A DNA stretch of 6,112 nucleotides from a bacterium (GCA_030017825.1 JASEGW010000095.1:1-6112); one strand, 5' to 3'; positions 1-6,092 are shown, counted from the stretch's first letter. Made by a program: numbers and translations. Notes: generated from the letters alone by a model not told the origin.

Positions 1-8
1 GTGCTTCT

Positions 9-43
9 CCAAAAGGTATAAACATTTATTAGTTTGGCTTTTT
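9..43 (+). terminator. Possible weak terminator of an upstream gene
   Basis: CCAAA (9-13) can pair with TTTGG (33-37), and inside it ATAA (18-21) can pair with TTAT (26-29). The structure is followed at once by CTTTTT (38-43), which resembles a small intrinsic terminator. The stem is AT-rich, short and interrupted by an internal loop, so the call is weak. An upstream + strand gene could end here: one frame has TAA at 19-21 and another has TAG at 30-32, but too little sequence is present to choose. Its place just before the promoter at 50-78 fits a boundary between transcription units. Confidence 0.28.
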
Positions 44-49
44 ACTTTA

Positions 50-78
50 TTGACAAAAAACATAATAAATTATATAAT
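50..78 (+). promoter_or_regulatory. Sigma70-type promoter of the export operon
   Basis: A perfect consensus -35 box, TTGACA, lies at 50-55 and a perfect -10 box, TATAAT, at 73-78. They are separated by exactly 17 bp (56-72), the optimal spacing. Transcription is expected to start near position 85, giving a leader of about 120 nt before the first ATG at 206. A full match to both hexamers at ideal spacing is uncommon even in AT-rich DNA and suggests strong housekeeping-type expression unless something represses it. No equally good promoter is seen elsewhere in the window, so all four genes probably depend on this one. Confidence 0.85.
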
Positions 79-84
79 TTAATT

Positions 85-205
85 GTTTAAGCGTATAATT
101 AAATATCCAATTTTACAAAGAAATAGCTTAAAGTATGCTTAAGAAACATTTTTCTTTGAACGCTTTTGGCTATTTTCTATTTCATTCTAAATTAGGTATT
201 TTAAA
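85..205 (+). promoter_or_regulatory. 5' leader with an inverted repeat and repeated GCTTAA motifs
   Basis: This is the predicted untranslated leader, about 120 nt long. CAAAGAAA (116-123) is perfectly complementary to TTTCTTTG (151-158). Nested inside, CTTAA (127-131) can pair with TTAAG (139-143). The hexamer GCTTAA occurs at 126-131 and 137-142, 11 bp apart, and its complement TTAAGC lies at 87-92, at the expected transcription start. The stems are AT-rich and would be weak in RNA, so a DNA operator for an unknown regulator is as likely as an RNA element. I recognise no known riboswitch and no ops/JUMPstart element. The likely ribosome site for the first gene is AGG at 194-196, nine bases before its ATG. 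Confidence 0.35.
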
Positions 206-1141
206 ATGAACAATATCTTTCGTAATAAGATTATGCTTGCCCTATTATTCTCTTTCTTTTTCTTTTTAAACCTATTTTTCCTTAATAATTTAAAAGCTGA
301 GGACTATACTCTAAAAATTGGCGATATAATTGAGATATCAGTTTGGGAACACAGAGATTTATCTCGTACCTTAACTATTCGCCCAGACGGCAAGATATCT
401 TTTCCTTTAATTGATGAAATTTTCGCTGCTGGTCTTACATCCAAAAAGTTAGATGATGTTATTACAGAAAACCTCTCTAAGTTCTTCCCTAATCCTAAAG
501 TAACTGTAATTATACAAAAATTTCAAAACAACCAGATCTTTGTCTTAGGACAAGTTAATCGTCCTGGACCTTATATCTTAGATCATAAAATTAAAGTATT
601 AGAAGCTATTTCTTTAGCTGGCGGATTTCTTCCTAATGCTGATTTAAAGAAAGCAGTTGTTTTTAGAGAAAACATAGGTGTTCTTCCCATAAATTTATTC
701 AGTCTTTTAAACTTAAAAAAACTTGAATACAACATATTTTTAAGCCCCAACGATACAATCTATATCCCTGACAACAATGCCAACTTTGTTTATGTAATTG
801 GAGAGATAAATGCTCCTGGTATTTATCAAATAACAGACAACTTAACTCTTCTTAAAGCTATTACTTTGGCTGGTGGTCCTAAAAAATCAGCTATACTCCA
901 ATCTGTAAAACTTATCCGGCAATCACCCAATGGGCCTATGATTACCAATGTTAATTTAAAAAACCTTACTTCCAAGCCTGAAGACATTCAAGAGATTTTT
1001 CTCAATCCAGGAGATATTGTTTACCTGCCTCCCACTAAATTAGCTAAGTTTAATAACGCATTAGAACAGCTAATGCCTTTATTTACTGCTCTCTTTTATA
1101 CAACAGGCACTACTTATAATATAAGGGAGATTCGCAAATAA
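206..1141 (+). CDS. Wza-type polysaccharide biosynthesis/export (OPX) protein with two SLBB repeats
   Basis: This 311-residue secreted protein should form the periplasmic and outer-membrane part of a polysaccharide export channel. Residues 1-31 are a signal peptide: basic n-region (R6, K8), a very hydrophobic Phe/Leu core and a cut after LKA at 31. There is no lipobox cysteine, so unlike E. coli Wza it is not predicted to be a lipoprotein. Residues 34-103 match the Poly_export (PES) domain, with the typical KIGDIIEISVW opening and RPDGKISFPLI. Two SLBB repeats follow at about 111-156 (VLGQVNRPGPY, then AISLAGG) and 195-240 (VIGEINAPGIY, then AITLAGG), ending in a NPGDIVYLPP strand at 267-276. 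The last 30 residues hold a hydrophobic stretch (288-303) that could be a short outer-membrane helix like that of Wza. The chain is shorter than Wza (about 380 residues). The start is fixed by the signal peptide. It is first in the operon, three bases before the PCP gene. Confidence 0.9.
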   Translation: MNNIFRNKIMLALLFSFFFFLNLFFLNNLKAEDYTLKIGDIIEISVWEHRDLSRTLTIRPDGKISFPLIDEIFAAGLTSKKLDDVITENLSKFFPNPKVTVIIQKFQNNQIFVLGQVNRPGPYILDHKIKVLEAISLAGGFLPNADLKKAVVFRENIGVLPINLFSLLNLKKLEYNIFLSPNDTIYIPDNNANFVYVIGEINAPGIYQITDNLTLLKAITLAGGPKKSAILQSVKLIRQSPNGPMITNVNLKNLTSKPEDIQEIFLNPGDIVYLPPTKLAKFNNALEQLMPLFTALFYTTGTTYNIREIRK

Positions 1142-1147
1142 GGAATG
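1124..1147 (+). promoter_or_regulatory. Coupled stop/start junction between the OPX and PCP genes
   Basis: The first gene ends with TAA (1139-1141) and the second begins with ATG at 1145, in the same reading frame, with one GGA codon between. The nearest Shine-Dalgarno-like sequences are AGGGAG (1124-1129), about 15 bases before the ATG and so rather far, and AAGGA (1140-1144), which abuts the ATG and is too close to work normally. Translation of the PCP gene therefore probably relies on ribosomes finishing the OPX gene and re-initiating. No other usable start is near: the next Met in the PCP protein is residue 73, beyond the first membrane segment. Confidence 0.55.
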
Positions 1148-2611
1148 AATAGTCAAAATATAAATCAGCCTACTCTTCAATATTATATACTGCTTTTCTG
1201 GAAAAAAAAATATTTAATAATACTCTCATCTTTTCTTACTTCTTTTCTTATTTTGGCTATTAGTTTCCTTCTGCCTCCTGTTTATAACGCTACCTCAACA
1301 ATATTAGTAGAAGATAAAACAGACAAATTATCTTTATTTTTACCACCACCAACTCAAGTTATGAGAAATGAAGTCTTTACTCAATCTGAACTTATTCAGT
1401 CCCGTATCTTGTTTGAAAAAGCAGTAACTGAATTAAAACTTGCTGAAAACTATGACCCAACCAAAGATCTCCACTATAAAATTAAAAGATTAGTTTATAG
1501 TTTATTTGGAAAAACCTTATCTACGCCCAATAAAGAAAAAATCTATCAATCCATAGTTAGAGATCTCCAAAACAAAGTCAAGATAAATATTCTTGAGGGA
1601 ACAAATCTTATTCGTCTTACTGTATTTGATAGAAATCCTAAGATTGCTTTTCGCATTAACAATATTATTTTAAAAGAATTCATAAAATTAAATTCTAGCT
1701 TCAAAAATAATGAAACTAAAAATATGTATCAATTCACAAAAGACCAATTAGATACTGCTAAAAATAAGTTATCTCTTTATGAAAACCAATTAAGAAGCTT
1801 TAAAGAAAAAACTGGTATTACAGAACTTAGCGAAGAGACTCGAGATAGTATTAATATTCTATCCCGATTAGAAGAGCAATATGCTCAAGTCGTAGGAGAA
1901 AAAAAAGCTTCTCAATCTAAAATAATTAATATACAAAAAAACATCATCAAGCAAAATAAAGACTTAGCAAATTCTATATTAATGAGCAACCGCCCAGAGA
2001 TTCTCTCTTTAAAAAAAGAATTAGTAGATTTAGAAATAAACCGAACTAATCTTTTGAACCAAAAACTTCAAAGTCAAGATAATCTTACAGAAATAAACAA
2101 AAGCATAGAAAATAAGAGAAAAGAATTAAAAGGAATCATAATAAATACTATCAAAAACGGTACTTCAACAATTACTTCCTATCTACCTGATACAGCTGTT
2201 TTCAATTATCAAAAGTTAGTATCTGATTTAATTGCATTAGAAACAGAAATTAATTCTTTTCAAGCCAAAGAAGATGCTTTGCTGAAAGTAATAAACAACC
2301 ACAAAAACAGATTAAATAAACTACCTTCTATGTATCTAACATTAGCTCAATTGCAAAGAAATGCAACTGCTCAAGAAAGAATAGTTTTAACGCTTATGGA
2401 AAAAAATGAAGAGATGCGGATAGCTGGATCTATGGAATTTTCTAATGTTAAGATTATTGATCCTCCTGTAGTTTCATATATTCCTGTCAAGCCTCAAAAA
2501 ACAATTAATGCTATTATGGGGTTATTTGGAGGTTTTATGTTCTCTATTTTTGTAATATTATTTCAAGAATACCTAGTGACTTTTAAAAATAATATGCTCC
2601 ATGGTCCGTAA
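1145..2611 (+). CDS. GumC/Wzz-type polysaccharide chain-length determinant (PCP), no kinase domain
   Basis: This 488-residue inner-membrane protein should set polymer chain length and bridge the periplasm to the OPX channel. Residues 8-60 match the Wzz N-terminal domain: a short cytoplasmic start, transmembrane helix 1 at about 23-44, then the PPVYNATSTILV motif (44-55) typical of the family. Residues about 190-400 are rich in Glu, Lys, Gln and Leu in heptad-like patterns and are predicted to form long periplasmic coiled coils. Residues 397-450 resemble the GNVR/tyrosine-kinase-associated region, with SNVKIIDPP at 433-441 where relatives carry GNVRVIDP. Helix 2 spans about 454-475. The chain stops 13 residues later, with no Walker A motif and no Tyr-rich cytoplasmic tail, so the BY-kinase is absent or encoded elsewhere. 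An A9 tract (1202-1210) encodes K20-K22. It is probably translationally coupled to the OPX gene. Confidence 0.9.
   Translation: MNSQNINQPTLQYYILLFWKKKYLIILSSFLTSFLILAISFLLPPVYNATSTILVEDKTDKLSLFLPPPTQVMRNEVFTQSELIQSRILFEKAVTELKLAENYDPTKDLHYKIKRLVYSLFGKTLSTPNKEKIYQSIVRDLQNKVKINILEGTNLIRLTVFDRNPKIAFRINNIILKEFIKLNSSFKNNETKNMYQFTKDQLDTAKNKLSLYENQLRSFKEKTGITELSEETRDSINILSRLEEQYAQVVGEKKASQSKIINIQKNIIKQNKDLANSILMSNRPEILSLKKELVDLEINRTNLLNQKLQSQDNLTEINKSIENKRKELKGIIINTIKNGTSTITSYLPDTAVFNYQKLVSDLIALETEINSFQAKEDALLKVINNHKNRLNKLPSMYLTLAQLQRNATAQERIVLTLMEKNEEMRIAGSMEFSNVKIIDPPVVSYIPVKPQKTINAIMGLFGGFMFSIFVILFQEYLVTFKNNMLHGP
1202..1210 (+). repeat. A9 homopolymer near the 5' end of the PCP gene
   Basis: Nine consecutive A residues encode three lysines (K20-K22) just before transmembrane helix 1. 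Loss of one A brings TAA (1215-1217) into frame only two codons beyond the tract. Gain of one A opens a short wrong frame that also stops soon. Either change would abolish the protein. Such tracts are candidates for slippage, but in DNA this AT-rich the tract may be chance. Confidence 0.4.
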
Positions 2612-2675
2612 TTGTTTTGTTAATTCTTTATGAATAGCACTTTTATGGGCTCTGTTAAGCTAAATTTATAAAACA

Positions 2676-4532
2676 ATGAGATATTTATTAACTATACTTA
2701 TATTATTTATTCATGTATCTGTATTTCTCCCTACCTTACAAGCTTCTGATAAAAATATTGGAACTGCAGGAGCTACTTTCTTAAAAATAGGAATAGGAGC
2801 TAGGGCTTTAGGCTTAGGTGGAACTTATGCTTCCATCGGAGATGATATCGATACCATCTTCCATAATCCAGCTGGTTTAAATTCAACCACCAATCAAGAA
2901 TTAAGTTTTATGCATTTAGAGTATTTTGTAGATATTTGCTATGAATATTTTGGATACAGCAAACGACTTTCCTTTAACAGAGTTTTAGCTGGCAGTCTTT
3001 CCTATCTCCACATGAAAGACTTTACTGGATGGGATACGGTAGGAAATGAAAAAGACAATTTTTCTGCCCATGACTCTCTCTTTAACATAACTTATGCCCA
3101 AAATTTGATAGGAAATATTTCCATAGGATCTAATATTAAATTTATTCAGCAAAAACTTGCCAACTATTCTTCTAAAAGCATAGCTTTAGATTTAGGTTTT
3201 TTGGGAATTAGCGATACTGAGGCGCTGCGTTATGGTATTTGTTTGCAAAACATAGGAAATAAGGTTAAGTTTGATAAAGCAGAAAATAAACTACCTCTAA
3301 ATATAAAACTTGGAATAAGTTATAAGTATTTAGATGAAGCTATGGTCACTGGTTTGGATGTCGATTTCCCTTATGATCATAAGATTAATTATCATTTTGG
3401 TAGCGAATATACCCTGCTAGATATTTTTGCCTTTAGATTAGGTTATCAAAGCGGTCCTGCAGAATATACTAATGGGCTTTGCGGAGGCTTTGGTTTTAAA
3501 TATAATAATTTCTGTTTAGATTATGCATTTATCCCCTACTGCAAAGAACTAGGAAACAGTCACTATATATCTCTCTTGTATAAATTTGGATCAGAATTAG
3601 AAGAAACAAAACAATCTAAAATAAAAAAATATAAAAAATATGAAAAGATTAAACCTACTTCCGAGGAAAAATCTGAAAAAATATCTAAAGAAACCCTTAA
3701 AAAAAAATCATCCCTTAAACCAAAAAGAGAACTATTGCCCAAAAAGTATATTTCATCAAAAAGTACAGTTAAGCCACATCAAAAATATCATCATCCTAAA
3801 GAATCTAAATATTACTCTCACTCAAGAAATAATTATTTCTCTGCAAAACATCCAAATATAAAATCTTATGATATCTATAATAATAAATTTTATAGACCCC
3901 AAGAAAAACATAAAAAGGTAAAAAGAAATAAGTCCTTAGAATTTGAAACTTATGTTGATTCTGATATTTTCAAAAGTCAAAATGAGTTTATAGTAAGAGA
4001 AAACCGTCAATCAGGAACTTGGACTATTAAGAAAGATTTCTTTCCAAAGCCGATTTTTAAAAAGTCTTATAAGCCAAGCATGAAAAAGAAAAAATACTTT
4101 TATGCTTATAAAGATTATAAAATGTATCCTTCAGAATACCCTTCTTATTATAAAAGATATTCTAAACCACTAAAAACAAAAAAGTATTCTGATGCTCTTG
4201 ATACTTATAAATATTATAAAAAAGAAAAGCCAACCATTACATACAATGACTGGCAATACTATTCCTATGATCCTGATACTTATGAATATTTTAAAAACAA
4301 ATATGGTCTAAAAGAAGACGATTCTACCTTTATTTCTGAAAAATATCCAGACTTAAAAACATATTCCATAGAAAAGCCTCCTGCAAAAGAAATAAAAGAA
4401 GAAATAAAAGTTCCTTCTTTATCTCTAGAAGAGACAACTCCCCTAAAAGAAACAAAGAAAGAAGAAATATCCCAAGAAGAAACTATTTGGAAAAATATTA
4501 GTGAAGAAATAATAGAAGAATTAAGTAACTAA
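2676..4532 (+). CDS. PorV/PorQ-family (UPF0164) outer-membrane beta-barrel with long Lys/Tyr-rich tail
   Basis: This 618-residue protein has two parts. Residues 1-23 are a signal peptide ending in LQA. Residues 28-304 match the PorV/PorQ (UPF0164) barrel family, with the hallmark N-terminal pattern TAGATFLKIGIGARALGLGG (30-49), SIGDD and NPAGL (64-68), alternating beta-strands, and a final strand HYISLLYKFG (296-305) like a barrel-closing beta-signal. Family proteins are usually around 300-350 residues and end here. Instead, residues 305-563 form a low-complexity basic region (58 Lys and 34 Tyr in 311-563), followed by an acidic end (564-618; 15 Glu, 8 Lys). If the barrel inserts normally, the tail is periplasmic. 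PorV itself serves type IX secretion in Bacteroidota; the role here is not known, but the operon suggests polysaccharide export. The start is fixed by the signal peptide. There is no clear ribosome site in the 64-bp gap before it, nor a convincing promoter. Confidence 0.82.
   Translation: MRYLLTILILFIHVSVFLPTLQASDKNIGTAGATFLKIGIGARALGLGGTYASIGDDIDTIFHNPAGLNSTTNQELSFMHLEYFVDICYEYFGYSKRLSFNRVLAGSLSYLHMKDFTGWDTVGNEKDNFSAHDSLFNITYAQNLIGNISIGSNIKFIQQKLANYSSKSIALDLGFLGISDTEALRYGICLQNIGNKVKFDKAENKLPLNIKLGISYKYLDEAMVTGLDVDFPYDHKINYHFGSEYTLLDIFAFRLGYQSGPAEYTNGLCGGFGFKYNNFCLDYAFIPYCKELGNSHYISLLYKFGSELEETKQSKIKKYKKYEKIKPTSEEKSEKISKETLKKKSSLKPKRELLPKKYISSKSTVKPHQKYHHPKESKYYSHSRNNYFSAKHPNIKSYDIYNNKFYRPQEKHKKVKRNKSLEFETYVDSDIFKSQNEFIVRENRQSGTWTIKKDFFPKPIFKKSYKPSMKKKKYFYAYKDYKMYPSEYPSYYKRYSKPLKTKKYSDALDTYKYYKKEKPTITYNDWQYYSYDPDTYEYFKNKYGLKEDDSTFISEKYPDLKTYSIEKPPAKEIKEEIKVPSLSLEETTPLKETKKEEISQEETIWKNISEEIIEELSN
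3588..4529 (+). other. Sequence encoding the Lys/Tyr-rich then acidic tail of the barrel protein
   Basis: This part of the gene encodes residues 305-618, beyond the last predicted barrel strand. Tyr is densest at residues 461-550 (21 of 90), often in YK, YY or KY pairs. There are no exact tandem repeats, no cysteines and no domain I recognise. The final 55 residues switch to Glu-rich sequence that could fold back on the basic part. It is in frame with the barrel and lacks its own start or ribosome site, so it is a true extension and not a separate gene. Its function is unknown; binding of an anionic polymer or the cell wall is an inference from charge alone. Confidence 0.7.
3699..3707 (+). 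repeat. A9 homopolymer at the start of the barrel protein's tail
   Basis: Nine consecutive A residues encode K342-K344, about 38 residues after the predicted end of the beta-barrel. One extra A would bring TAA (3716-3718) into frame at once. One missing A would shift into a frame that runs to TAA at 3859-3861. Either way the barrel would be intact and most of the Tyr-rich tail lost. Whether slippage occurs cannot be told from one sequence. Confidence 0.4.
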
Positions 4533-4534
4533 TT

Positions 4535-6079
4535 ATGCCCAAGCTTATTACTCACGCCAAATATCATTGCTTTCATCCTCTTGCTGTAAAGCTACTTAAT
4601 TTTTTAGATAGTAAACTTTTTATTTTTTTAGTATTTTTACTTGGAATTTCATTTTTAAGTTTATCCTTTATCTTTTTTTCCCCTTTAATCTGCTTATTAT
4701 TCCTCTTTGGCTTACTTTTTATTTTTTTGCTTTACAAAATACCAGAAATAAGTATTTTCATCTTGATAATTCTTAATGTTACTTTTTTTAACCACTGGAA
4801 CCTTCCCCGTATCAACTTATTTGGCGGAGCTAGCCTTTTAGTAGGAGAAGTATTAGTATTATTAACATTTGCTATATTAATAATTAGGAATATTAAAAAT
4901 CCAAGTTTTTTTCACCTTAAGTCTTTTTTCTTATTGCCTTATACAATGTTATTCCTTGTTTGGGGATTTGCAATTTATATCAGTCTATATTACGGAAATA
5001 GTTTTACAGAATCTGCCGATTCTCTTCGTAAATGTTTTTATCATATTATCTTCTTTTTAGTTATTCTTACTATCCACCATAAAAATCAGTTGAAAAATAT
5101 GATATACCTCCTGTATGGATTAGGAGTAATCGTTACTTTTTTGTTCTCTTTTATGGTTCTTTTTGACGGCGCTAAATATTTTACTAATCCCATCTTTAGT
5201 GTGGTTATAAGGGAACTGAGAGTTTATGATATTGGCTTGGAAATTACTTCTTTAGGAGGTGGAAGAATCTGCACCGATGGTCCTTACTTGGTTTCAGCTC
5301 TATTCTTTGCAGCTTTTACCACTTTAATCAATACTACTAATAAAAAGCACAAAATAATGTTTGCTATTTTTTCCATTCTTTTTCTCTTTACAACTATTAT
5401 TACTTTCGGAAGAATGCTTTGGTTAACCACTTTAATTGGCCTATTTCTGCTTTTTATTTTTTCTAACAAAAATGCAAAATTACAGTTTTTAAAATATGCT
5501 ACCTTCTTAATTGTTTTTTCCTTACTATTCTCTATAATTCTTAGTTTTACACCTTTATTCTCTAAGGGAAAATCACACTCCATGATAGATTTTATTCAGA
5601 AAAGATTTGCAAGTTTATTCACCAAAACAACTCAGGAAGAAAGTTTTAAATATCGTTACTTTGAGAGTAAAAAAGCTATAGAACATTTTAAAAAATATCC
5701 TCTTTTTGGAACAGGATTTCCCTATTCTGTTACTTCTATTTTACGAGAAGAAGGAGATTTGTTAATTTTCGAAAAGTTAGGCGTGGGGCACAGTGGTTAT
5801 TTAGATATTTTATGCAGTACTGGTATTTTTGGATTATTAGTATATTTATATCTTTCATTTTACGCCATTACAATTGGCCTAAAATATTTTCACCTTTTTC
5901 TAAAGGATCCAATACTTTACGGAGTAGTTTTAGGGCTAACTATTAACTATATAAGAATTATGCTCAACGCTACTTCTCAAACAGACTTTTTTGTTCATAA
6001 CTGTGGTTCTGTAATTGCTTTAAGTTTTGGACTTATTGATGTAGCCATAAGAATTCACACAAAAAAAGAGGCTGTTTAA
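4535..6079 (+). CDS. O-antigen ligase/polymerase family (Wzy_C) polytopic membrane protein
   Basis: This 514-residue protein has about 12 transmembrane helices and should act on undecaprenyl-linked glycan at the periplasmic face of the inner membrane, either polymerising it (Wzy-like) or transferring it to an acceptor (WaaL-like). The Wzy_C pattern is visible: FGRMLWL (291-297), with R293 in the place of the family's conserved Ser-Arg; a large periplasmic loop at about 340-427 containing RYFESKKAIEHF (374-385), then PLFGTGF (389-395); and GHSGYLDILCSTGIFG (418-433), which matches the conserved His-x-x-Tyr-Leu...Gly motif, with H419 the likely catalytic or binding His. Another loop (about 211-249) carries R226, R229 and R244. 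Sequence alone does not separate ligase from polymerase. It begins two bases after the barrel gene's stop with no strong ribosome site, so translational coupling is likely. Its last codons form the left arm of the terminator. Confidence 0.85.
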   Translation: MPKLITHAKYHCFHPLAVKLLNFLDSKLFIFLVFLLGISFLSLSFIFFSPLICLLFLFGLLFIFLLYKIPEISIFILIILNVTFFNHWNLPRINLFGGASLLVGEVLVLLTFAILIIRNIKNPSFFHLKSFFLLPYTMLFLVWGFAIYISLYYGNSFTESADSLRKCFYHIIFFLVILTIHHKNQLKNMIYLLYGLGVIVTFLFSFMVLFDGAKYFTNPIFSVVIRELRVYDIGLEITSLGGGRICTDGPYLVSALFFAAFTTLINTTNKKHKIMFAIFSILFLFTTIITFGRMLWLTTLIGLFLLFIFSNKNAKLQFLKYATFLIVFSLLFSIILSFTPLFSKGKSHSMIDFIQKRFASLFTKTTQEESFKYRYFESKKAIEHFKKYPLFGTGFPYSVTSILREEGDLLIFEKLGVGHSGYLDILCSTGIFGLLVYLYLSFYAITIGLKYFHLFLKDPILYGVVLGLTINYIRIMLNATSQTDFFVHNCGSVIALSFGLIDVAIRIHTKKEAV

Positions 6080-6092
6080 AACAGCCTCTTTT
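6064..6092. terminator. Intrinsic terminator overlapping the last stop codon, probably bidirectional
   Basis: AAAAGAGGCTGT (6064-6075) is perfectly complementary to ACAGCCTCTTTT (6081-6092), giving a 12-bp stem with a five-base TTAAA loop. The stop codon TAA of the Wzy_C gene (6077-6079) sits in this loop, and the codons for its last residues form the left arm. On the + strand the U-run is only four bases. On the - strand the complement of A7 (6061-6067) gives seven U residues, so the hairpin should work at least as well for a convergent gene to the right. In both remaining bases (6093-6112) nothing else is seen, except that the - strand has TAG stops at 6105-6107 and 6109-6111. Confidence 0.85.

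Noticed and set aside
94..99. A second TATAAT downstream of the promoter
   Set aside because: There is no TTGACA-like box 16-18 bp upstream and no extended -10 TG. The pair at 50-55 and 73-78 is far better.
85..205. An ops/JUMPstart (RfaH-type) element, common before polysaccharide operons
   Set aside because: I looked for GGCGGTAG and the longer JUMPstart pattern in the leader and found nothing close.
2500..2611. A fused BY-kinase domain at the end of the PCP protein, as in Wzc
   Set aside because: The protein ends 13 residues after the second membrane helix, the next open frame is the barrel protein, and no Walker A motif is present in any frame I read downstream.
2612..2675. A separate promoter or terminator in the 64-bp gap before the barrel gene
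   Set aside because: TATAAA (2667-2672) has no good -35 box at suitable spacing and would start a transcript at or after the ATG. Only a 4-bp hairpin (ATTC/GAAT, 2623-2635) is present, without a T-run. Co-transcription from the upstream genes is simpler.
3640..3861. A 73-codon open frame inside the barrel gene, frame +1
   Set aside because: It lies wholly within the Lys-rich tail region, has no ribosome site or recognisable product, and arises from low-complexity AAA/AAT-rich DNA. It matters only as the frame that slippage at 3699-3707 would enter.
2676..4532. Type IX secretion locus, because of the PorV-like domain
   Set aside because: None of the other genes resembles a type IX component such as PorU, SprA/Sov or PorK-N. 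The neighbours are all polysaccharide-export genes.
5284..5583. A 99-codon open frame on the minus strand
   Set aside because: It is antisense to membrane helices of the Wzy_C gene. Its Lys/Val/Ile-rich translation is the mirror of Phe/Ile/Leu codons, and there is no promoter or ribosome site to support it.
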